DNA of 64,000 bases from assembly GCA_030762175.1 (NCBI GenBank), contig CM060831.1:1877001-1941000 (forward strand), given 5' to 3'. The position numbers and the translations under genes are program-made. Source of the stretch: Metallyticus violacea. Taxonomy: Eukaryota > Arthropoda > Insecta > Mantodea > Metallyticidae. Below, in pieces: positions 55,983 through 64,000 of the stretch (position 1 is its first letter; every line of letters begins with the position of its first letter). Under the pieces are notes generated by a model, which worked only from the letters and a program-made list of their open reading frames with translations, was not told the origin of the DNA and did no database searches.

Positions 55983-57720
55983 AATAACTGGCGCAGCATC
56001 ACTTTATTATCTGTTCTCAGCAAGATCTTTTCTAGGATTCTATTGAACAATATGAATAAGAAACTGGGCAAAACACAATATGGGTTCAGAGCTGGGAAAA
56101 CCTATACAGACAATGAGATTATTATAGCACAATCACAGCAATGGAACAGCCAATTATATGTGGAATTTATTGATTTTATCAAAGCCTTTGCTTTGATATT
56201 GAATTGAATTTTTATTTCTCATACATTAACATACAAAATTTTATACCAAAATAAACATAAATTAAAAAAACTCAATTAATTTTAAATATGACAAATAGGA
56301 TCAGTGCCTTTGATAATTCCAGAAGGCACTTACTCCAATCAAATTTATTACAATTACACCAACATATATATAACATACATCTTATTGATGTATAAGAATC
56401 CTGTTTAACCAATGCTAAATAACTAATTCCATTCCTTCCCCTGATCATTTCATCCTCCTTTCACTATCTGACAATTCTACACCATTTCTCAAGCACCTTT
56501 CCTAAACATTTTCCTCAAGCTAAAGTAAAATCTCTTCTGTTGTTATTGAACATTCCTTTTACTAATTCCTCTTTCCCTAAATTATCCAATCTTAATTTAC
56601 CCCTCCACACCTCTATTTTCTTGTGCTTAAAAACATAATGCAGAGCTTCCTTATTTTCCCCACACAGTGGGCATATATTCATGTCATAATCCCCTCTTAG
56701 TCCCCTTAATTTAACACAATGTTCTTGCCCAAGAATATCCTTCTCTTCCTGTTTTATCATATAAATCCATCTGCCCCAATCTGTTTTTAAATTTCTATAT
56801 AGTTCCAGCTAATATTTGTCTCTTAGGCTATTAAAAAACCTTGTTTCTCAATATCATCAATATATGTCTGCATTTCTCTCCAGAAACCCTTTCTCATGCC
56901 TGTATTCCCATTCCAAATATTTTACCTTGGTAAATAGAAGAACCATATGGGAAAAATTAAAACAAAGTGGAACACCTTATAAAATCACCAATATAATTGC
57001 AGATATGTGTGATAATCATTTCTGTTTCATGTCACATCAAGGCAAATGCTCAGAATCTGTTCCTTTTCTGAGTGGAGTCAAATAGGGATTTTTGTTGTCA
57101 CCACTGTTATTTATATTTGTATTAGATGACATAATGAAAAGGATCTGCAATAGATGATGTAGAGGCATTCAATGGGGGTGCGAGAGGTTGGAAAGTATAG
57201 CATATGCAGATGACGTATGTATGATGCAATATAGATTCTCAGATATAAATGGCAAATTACCGGATCTAGATAAACTTGCACAAACAGTAGGTCTGCACCT
57301 AGATAAATAAACAACCAAAGAGATGAAGATACATAATAAAACAGATTCTAAATTATGCTAGGAAATCAGGAAATAGAGCAGGTGAAGGAATTTCAGTATC
57401 TAGGAAAGAGGAGGGTTAGATGAAGATAGTAGGCATTGATCAGCAGGAAATTGGGAAAGGTAGTAAAATATAGGAAGTGGAAATGGATTGCTCATATGTT
57501 GCAGAGAGAAGATTGAAATTAGCTAAGGATGCTTTTGACTGGAATCCACCAGGAGGAACCAGGAAAAGAGGTAGACCTAGAATTACACGGTGCAACAGTC
57601 AGGAAAGATGGTAAGAGCTGGAAGGAGATCAAAGCTATGGCCAAGATTAACACATGTTGCCATGCTTTCATTAAGGCTCTATGATTCCCAGAGGAGTTAA
57701 AGGAACTAGTGCTGCTGCTA
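55983..57720 (+). pseudogene. RTE-like LINE fragment interrupted by another LINE
   Basis: First part, 55983-56189: NWRSITLLSVLSKIFSRILL, KTQYGFRAGK, YVEFIDFIKAF. After the insertion it resumes near 56930 with NRRTIWEKLKQSGTPYKI, then SGVKQGFLLSPLLFIFVLDD (57072-57130), YADD at 57203-57214, and VGLHLDK. A C-terminal part then reads KWKWIAHMLQRE (57475), EEPGKEVDLE and VRKDGKSWKEIKAMAKI (57598-57650), which corresponds to the RTE-type end (W.GH.LRR, KRGRPR..W, W.E....A.DR..WR). Stops and frame changes are present. It is the host for the minus-strand insertion at about 56190-56930. Confidence 0.82.
56190..56930 (-). mobile_element. 5'-truncated LINE copy nested in the RTE-like LINE
   Basis: The 3' UTR (56515-56200) aligns with 51380-50880 of the full-length LINE, including the stem-loop and AATCAAATTTATT. 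The coding part at 56930-56515 ends with an open frame containing GQEHCVKLRGL and CPLCGENKEALHYVFKH, the zinc-knuckle end with one Cys changed. The 3' tail is an AATTC-type simple repeat near 56196. It joins the two halves of the host LINE within the F-D-S-V-N-R-R codons. Confidence 0.85.
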
Positions 57721-57799
57721 TATATACTTTTGAATGTAATTATTATTATGATTATTACTAATATATAAGTACAATATACAATAAAAAGACAAATATTCA

Positions 57800-58570
57800 G
57801 ATTTTGTAAATCAATGATGAATTACTGTAAAAAAATAATTAGAATGCAAAATAAAAATAAATCTATTTTGAGCACAAAGGTAAATGCAAGATTACAACAA
57901 GGTTGTGGACTCTTTCTTATTTTATTTGGTATTTTTATAAATAAAATTTTGGATGAGTGGAAATGTATACCTAGGAAGAAATAAGTATATTTATTTGTGT
58001 GGATGATCAGGTCCTGTTGGCTAAGACGACCTCCAATATAATATAGCCAAATTAAATAATATACTAAAAGGATATAATATGGAGATATCTTGTAATAAAA
58101 CAAAAGTAGTGTCAATGGAGAGTAAAAATAGTAATCAATGAATAGATGTAAACCTGTAAATATCTGGAAAGTATATAACTAATAAATTAATTTTGATTTG
58201 GAAGAAAATATAGAGACATAATATAACAAATGGTATAATAAGGAAATATTTTAGAAGAAATATGATTAAGGATGTGGACATGTCCTATATTGCTACATGA
58301 TAGCAAAACATGGATCCTAAGAGTCCAGGATCGGAAGTGGCACAATTGAGATTTCTTAGATCGGTGGAAAAGGCAACAATAAGAAAGAAGAAAAGTAGTA
58401 AAATAAGAGGTAAACTAAAAAAAAAAAATATTAAAGACTATCAGAAAAACTGGCAACATCATATAGAGAGAATGGCCACAGACAGACTGCCATGGCAAGC
58501 ATATTTTTATCAACCCATTGGGAAACCTGACCTGGGTCTTCCAAGAAGAAGATGGAAACCTTAGAATAGA
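57800..58570 (+). pseudogene. LINE fragment: RT to C-terminus
   Basis: VNARLQQGCGLFLILFGIFI (57873-57935) is the RT motif before a lost ADD box (58000 region reads VWMIRSC). Then, from 58305, TWILRVQDRKW, RFLRSVEKATIRKKK, IKDYQKNWQHHIERM and DRLPWQAYFYQPIGKPDLGL, then PRRRW. This C-terminal wording is common to many arthropod LINEs. The last 84 residues (58310-58564) are open; the rest is frameshifted. Confidence 0.8.
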
Positions 58571-60045
58571 ATAGCAATGGCCCACCCTTGAAAGGAAGGA
58601 GAAGTTATTGGCACTGGAGCACTGAAAATTTACAATTAATTAATGAAATTTCCTTGCATGATGATGGTACTGTAACTTCAAGGCAAATAATAAAGTCTAC
58701 ATTTCTCCATTTATCATAAATTTAGGAAGGTATTGCATAGTTTTTAAAACATTATTCAACATAATGAGCAAATAGCATTCTCACAGCATCTGTAATTTTT
58801 TGGAGGCTTTAATGGAGGTTTTGGTGGCAGAATAATTTTTACAGGTTTAGAGCACCCTGCCTCCCAAATTTTACTGTATACAACTATTATCTGTTGAGAA
58901 TCCTAAAACATGAGAATCTAAACATTAGGAATGACCAAATGCAGACAGATACCTCATTAATCATCTGCTACAACACAAAAAGTGTTAAATATATATGAAA
59001 ATTACAGATGAATAGGGGCTGTAAGTGTTCATGGCTGGTAAATGGCTGACTATGACACATGATAAACAAAGGCAATCAGGTTTGCAGTAATATACACTGT
59101 TACTAAGCACACTGTGATACAAGAATATCTCTTATATTATTCAAATTATATTGATATTGAATTTAAATACATTTGACTCTTTGCATATAATTAGCAGCTC
59201 ATTTTCTATCTGTTTTTTTTAATTAATTTTTTTAATATATAAAATACTTCACCTTTATTCGATTAGTAAATTCCTTTCTGTCTTCCAATGAATCCATCCC
59301 AACTTCCCCCAAATTTTGTGCATAATGCATTAAAACTAAGCTACATGCTTCCTCCCTTCAGTAGCATTGTGCTTAGAGCTGGTGGTGCTGATCACACAGC
59401 CAAGCCTAGTGTCTTGTAAATGTCCTTCTATTACATACAGAAAATGGTGACTACTTTTTCATTTACATTGTTTTCCTACAAAATTTGCATGCTAAAAGAA
59501 GGGGAAATGAATGGTCTTCAAGGATATAAACAAAGCTGGCTGATTTTTTTTCTTTAAATGAAAAATTATATACTTATTATTTTTAAAATTTGTACCAATG
59601 CATGTATATATCTTAAAATTTATTGCAGTGTTTCAAATATATTGATTTTGAAGTGTACTTTATTTGTCTAATCTGTCAAAGTACTTTTTACCGAACTTTA
59701 GGTGCAAGAAACAAACTTGTGGATAATTCGTGAAAATCCCTGTATTAATTACCACAAATTATTGAGAGTTGACTGCAAGTAGATTACTCCGAACTGTACA
59801 GAAAGTTGGTTGTTATTACGAAATGAAATCCTTAGATTATGTCTACTTATCTTCCTTCAATGACAAACACTGTAAGCAGAATCTGTGACTTTGTCTCCAC
59901 AAATCATGATTTTTATGTAAACTTACTACTAATTGAAGAACATGTTTCATTAATCTAGTCAAATCTCTTTAGAAAATTTATGGGCAATATTAGACAGTAC
60001 ATAAAAATAATACACAGGTCACCCTGAAAACTCTGCACAATTATA
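58571..60045. other. AT-rich stretch, no recognised gene
   Basis: No repeat or domain noticed. A slightly GC-richer patch at 59340-59440 has no open frame of note. Confidence 0.5.
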
Positions 60046-61022
60046 CACAGAGTGGGCCAAAAGTCACTACACATTTTGAACAGAAATTGATAAATTTGAT
60101 TGTGATCTTCCCATCAATTTAAATTGTGTCTTTTGTTTCTATCTGATAGTTTCTCATGTAACCAGTAGAGTGCAATGATAATCGATCAAACAGTCATTAT
60201 AGATTTGACATTATTGGTTCACGATTGTGAAGATGTTTACAACTGTAGCAAGGGTTTTTGCTTCAAAACCTATTAAAAAGGTGGCTATAAATTAATAATT
60301 AGTGAGTGGAATAAACATTTCAACCAACAAGGAGGACAGTTTACAATTTACAAAAACATTTTAAGGATGTGTAGCGAACTGCCCCAGGTAAGGTAGATCA
60401 TCATTAAATGATGAAATAAACGTTTTAGTGATTATCCAGAGTTTTAAAAGTCAGCCTGGTGTTGGAATCTCATGTCAATAAGTTATTATGCCTTGATTTT
60501 TTGATGGCACAGTCACTGGAGAAAAATACCTGAAAGTGTTGGCTACCTATATTATTCCAGGGCTATAAATGCATTAGATAATTTCAACTTACTGTAATTT
60601 AAATATGATGGCACTCCACCACTTTATGCATTACTTGTGCTAAACTACATTGATGAGTCTTTTCACAGTAAAGTAATTGGAAGGCAAGGTTTAATAGAAA
60701 TGCCACCTAGATCATCAGACCTTACTCCAATTGATTTTTTCTTTTGGGATTACTTTAAAGATAAAGTTTGTGCTACAAAACCAAAACACTTGAGGACTTA
60801 AAAGAAGCTATTTAAAATGTTTTTGAAGAAATCAATGCAAATACATGGCTGTGTGAACAAGTGTGCCCAAGCATCCCAGATTGTCTGCAGAAACGTATTG
60901 ACATAGATGAAAAACAATTTGAGAAACACTTTCAAAAATAATCATCATGTAGGTCCAATAAAGTGTTAATTGCATTATATTGTATTTTTCACTAAAATGG
61001 GTAGTAACTTTTGGCCTACCTG
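60046..61022 (+). mobile_element. Tc1/mariner-superfamily element with both terminal inverted repeats
   Basis: Left end CACAGAGTGGGCCAAAAGTC, then ACTACACATTTT; the right end read in reverse is ACAGGTAGGCCAAAAGTTAC, then TACCCATTTT. The ends are followed by TA, as expected for TA target duplication. Inside, in order: a GTVTGEKYLKMLATYII-type segment near 60505-60555, YDGTPPLYALLVLNYIDESF (60604-60665; usually QQDGAPPH), VIGRQGLIEMPPRSSDLTPI (60670-60735), DFFFWDYFKDKVCATKPK, and an eroded C-terminus. The family is the DDE_3 group of IS630/Tc1 transposases. The N-terminal half is short and decayed, so the copy is defective, but the ends are complete. Confidence 0.88.
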
Positions 61023-61500
61023 TATATAGCAACAAATTTCTCCTATTTGCACATTTTTTGCTTCTGAAAGTTTTCTCCCTTCAACTTTTTACTCTTTCAA
61101 TGAAACCAATAGCCAAACTCTGCATTCACTTCTAGAGGCATTTGAGCTGTTAATTACACCTTCAATGATCATCTGTAAATTTTTCTCTATAGCATGGTGC
61201 CAGAGTGAGCTGGTTGGGGGGTTGAGCCATTATTTTTACATTTGAGGTAACAAAAATGTATTTGTTCTATAGTGTAAGATGGTATGTTCTTGTCATGACA
61301 ATGTGGCTTTCAAATACTGCTGGTACAGCAATTACTCTCCAATGACAAAGGAATTATATTATCTTCTCCTTGGTAGTCTTTTGTAGGTATAGAAACATGC
61401 ACTTTATCAAACACCACTTATTCTGGCATCATCTCGATATATTACTGAAGCACCACAAAAGCATGCCTCTGAATGTGCTGACAGTGACATATTTATAATG
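61023..61500. other. Spacer, no gene seen
   Basis: Nothing recognisable between the two transposons. Confidence 0.45.
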
Positions 61501-62900
61501 TATGAGGGGCATTCAATAAGTCATCCACCCCATTATGTTGTATCATTGCTGGAAAGCTGAGCTTGCATGTGCAAGTTGGAACATGTCTTGGCTTGAAATA
61601 GTTGAAATCATTCTGTAGTAAGCAATGGAACTGAAAGGAATCAAAGTGCACTGCCAAGCATTCAATAAAATGAGTGAGTGATTTGGAGGCTTCCATGATT
61701 AAACTTCTCAAAAGGGAAGGGAAAAAGCCTGAAGAAATCCAAGGGAGAATGAACGCTGTATATGTTAATGATATACCTTCTGATTACCAAGTAATTTAGT
61801 AATTTAAAGAAGATGAGGGGTCCATTAAGATTACCTATACACAATGCATTCTATGAAAGCATCTTCATAAGAAACATGTCAAAAACCTGGCAGTTTTGAT
61901 TATGCGAAATAGTCATTTCAAGGATTGTTTGTTTGATTTGATTTTATTTATGGATGCTCTTTAACACCTCAGATCATCAGCATCCCATTCTATTCAGGAC
62001 GTGAAACGGCTGACAAATTTTGCTCAGAGGCCTCTTCTTTCAGGCTTGAGGTTCTTTATTGTGCCGTAAATGTACGACATGGCACCCTCGGCTTTACTTT
62101 CCTTCCAAAGGAAGCCATACTTAGGATTTTTACGTCCGAAAAAATCCATCGATCCTGGCTGGGTTTGAAACACGATCTTGGGTTTACATGGTAAGTATGG
62201 TTACCACTACACCACCAGAACCGACGTTTCAATGATAACATAATAATCTGTGAACTAGGCATGCTTTCACAATTATTCATATGATGATGTCAAGAGGTCA
62301 GTTTCTGATAGATGCCCCACATACTGACACCTGAGTAGAAAGCATATCATCAGAAATTGAGTTTAGTACAATTTGGACCTCTGGAGACTTTTTCAAGCAA
62401 TGTTACAGGAAATGAAACACGGGTTCATCACTATAACCCAAAAACCAAACAAGAGAGCTCCCCACCCCCAAGTAATTTCATGTGCACTCATCAAATAGAA
62501 AAAACATGGGAATTATTTTTTGCAACAGTGAGGGTGTTCTACTGTTGGAATTCATGCCAAAAAAAAGTCCATCATCACTGGAGAAACCTATGCTTCTACA
62601 CTGAAGTAGTTATATGAGGCTATCAAGGAGAAATGGTGCAGAAAACTGACAGTGCGCATGTTGCTGCTTCACAATAATGCACCTTGTCACAAATCCCAAA
62701 AACAAGAGTTGCTATTAAAGCTTGTGAGTACTTGAAGCTTAAACAAACACTGGCTCCTAATGATTATTTTCTCTTTTGAAATTGAAGAAATTCCTTCAAG
62801 TTCCAACGATTGAGAATGTAGTCAGTAAGTTGGAGGAACAAGATATATCCTTAAATTTCAAAGAAATTTAATCACTGGAAGCAAATAGATTATGGAGGGT
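61501..62900 (+). pseudogene. Mariner remnant 5, interrupted by SINE1
   Basis: The 5' terminal repeat TATGAGGGGCATTCAATAAG starts at 61501. Transposase N-terminus at 61698: MIKLLKREGKKPEEIQGRMN, then AVYVNDIPSDYQV, then FKEDEGSI. SINE1 copy F interrupts at 61932-62225. The catalytic part resumes near 62405: TGNETRVHHYNPKTKQESS (normally GDETW) and LLLHNNAPCHKSQKQELL near 62660-62710 (normally HDNAP), then LAPNDYFLF-like sequence near 62752. Both Asp residues of the first two catalytic positions read Asn (62411, 62673), so the enzyme would be inactive regardless of the stops. No 3' terminal repeat was found. Confidence 0.85.
61932..62225 (-). mobile_element. SINE1 copy F inside mariner remnant 5
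   Basis: Full-length minus-strand copy: the tail (TTGATTTGATTTTATTTATG on plus) is at 61932 and the head ends at CCGAC 62225. CATTTCAAGGA (61914-61924) and CGTTTCAATGA (62225-62235) may be an eroded duplication. Confidence 0.9.
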
Positions 62901-62995
62901 TCTCCCAGTTAAGCTCGGATGATTCTGAATCGCTCTCCCACTCCTTCTAGCAAGACTTGCTTACTGTGATATTGTATCAGTTCATCAGTATGTGC

Positions 62996-63245
62996 ATCGG
63001 TTCTGGTGGTGCAATGGTACCATACTTGCCACCAAAACCCAGGATCACAGGTTCAATCCCGGCCAGGATTGATGGATTTTTTTGGGTGTAAAAAAAAGTA
63101 TGGCTTCCTTCTGAAGGGAAGTAAAGCTGTGGGTCCCTTGTCATATATTTGCAGCACATAAAAGAACCTCAAGCCTGATGACTTGAATTGAATGGAACGC
63201 TGATGACCTGTGATGGTAAAGAGCATTCATAAATTAAAAAAAAAA
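62996..63245 (+). mobile_element. SINE1 copy G with 9-bp target-site duplication and internal deletion
   Basis: The head TCGGTTCTGGTGGTGCAATG and GGTTCAATCCCGGCC are followed by the usual body, but about 45 bp (from after AACCTCAAGCCTG to GCCCTGAATTG) is missing, joining CTCAAGCCTGATGACTTGAA. AGTATGTGC flanks it at 62987-62995 and 63246-63254. Confidence 0.92.
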
Positions 63246-63283
63246 AGTATGTGCCTGCAGTCTAATGCAAATATTACTCCATA

Positions 63284-63990
63284 ATGGTTTCAAAACTTCC
63301 TCATTTGTATCAGGAGTACATTGTTGGACTTTACAACACCAGTGATAGCCTTTTGAGGATAGTAAAAATGTGTAAAGAGAAAGGTCTTACCATAAGTCAG
63401 TGGAGTGTGGGAAGTATAACACAGCTGCACAAAAATGGATTTCCATATGTAGTCCAATCTTGGAGAGAAAGAAAAAGAAAAAAAGGAAAGAAGGGGGTGA
63501 AAGGAAAAAGGTGCAACCAGCATATGACCTACAGAGCTAGTAGCTACAGTGAGAATAGCAGGACACAAGAGAACCCTCGGACACAAAGAAGCATTGCCAG
63601 CAGCATTGGGAAATCTAAAGGATCATTTATACAATAATCCCCCAAAATTTCGATGGCATAAAGCGTGCAGTCTTGAAAAAACAGCACATCAGAGGACATT
63701 TCACCAATGTATGAAAACCATCTGGCAAGTGAAATGTGATCATTGGTGGCTTCTTTGGATGAAGCATGATTTATCACAAACAACTCCCATGCCATTTACT
63801 ACCATCAAGTGGGCCAAAAGGGATGCTTCAACTTCATTCTGGAAACAAGGAAGAGTTTTCCAAGCGGTTCATAGTGGTTGCAGGTTACTGCACTTGCAGC
63901 AAATATAACATCCTTACAGTTGCCAAAAATGTAAAAACTAATGCAGCCTACCACCAAAACAATGTCATGGACCCAATTTTTGATTAAAAT
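63284..63990 (+). pseudogene. Tc1-like transposase remnant, runs to near the window end
   Basis: The N-terminal part has SLLRIVKMCKEKGLTISQWS (63344-63403) and ITQLHKNGFP. After a basic low-complexity run come PRTQRSIASSIGKSKG (63575-63625), FHQCMKTIWQVK (63700-63735) and, in another frame, KRFIVVAGYCTCSKYNILTV (63860-63920) with YHQNNVMDPIFD. The last part resembles the VWQAICSCGK....T.GT.N...Y..ECL segment that follows the first catalytic Asp in a Tc1/IS630 family. The identification is moderate, since the frames shift and the rest lies beyond the window. Confidence 0.55.
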
Positions 63991-64000
63991 ACTTCCTGGT

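Overview
The window looks like repeat-dense, AT-rich intergenic DNA from a large invertebrate genome, most likely an arthropod. I base this on two families of tRNA-derived SINEs, at least nine decayed Tc1/mariner-superfamily transposases, a hAT-like transposase remnant, one complete and about eight fragmentary non-LTR retrotransposons (LINEs), long trinucleotide microsatellites and no recognisable intact host gene. Species cannot be fixed from the sequence. No rRNA gene, functional tRNA gene, CRISPR array, operon or bacterial signal was seen.

Layout. 0.4-2.8 kb: an element with ~400-450 bp inverted arms around a dead mariner. 3.3-5.2 kb: an internally deleted mariner and a frameshifted hAT/CGGBP1-like transposase. 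8.4-9.65 kb: nested hairpins and (TA)n tracts, including a perfect 212-bp palindrome. 9.7-25.1 kb: a giant imperfect inverted repeat. Its left arm is ~9.7-18.4 kb, its right arm ~19.7-25.1 kb, and its unpaired core 18.4-19.7 kb; the outer part of each arm carries a ~143-bp tandem satellite. Later insertions (SINEs, a poly-A retrocopy) hit one arm only, so the other arm shows their empty sites. 25.4-31.9 kb: SINEs and four transposase remnants. 33-36.4 kb: LINE fragments and a SINE split by a 1.2-kb insertion with 14-bp terminal inverted repeats. 36.4-41 kb: AT-rich DNA with a small tandem duplication. 42.4-47.2 kb: three or more LINE remnants, including a head-to-head inverted pair. 48.9-50.5 kb: a decayed multicopy transposase-like coding region. 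50.85-55.82 kb: a full-length 4,968-bp LINE bounded by a perfect 12-bp target-site duplication, with a 2A-like motif at the start of ORF1. 56-58.6 kb: a LINE within a LINE, then another LINE end. 60-64 kb: three Tc1/mariner-type elements, one interrupted by a SINE.

None of these elements looks autonomously active: ORFs are frameshifted or catalytic residues are changed. The genes therefore do not work together as a pathway. What the window offers is an insertion chronology plus several unusual structures: the giant inverted repeat, the perfect palindrome, the 2A-like LINE leader and two SINE families. All identifications come from reading motifs by eye, with no database search.
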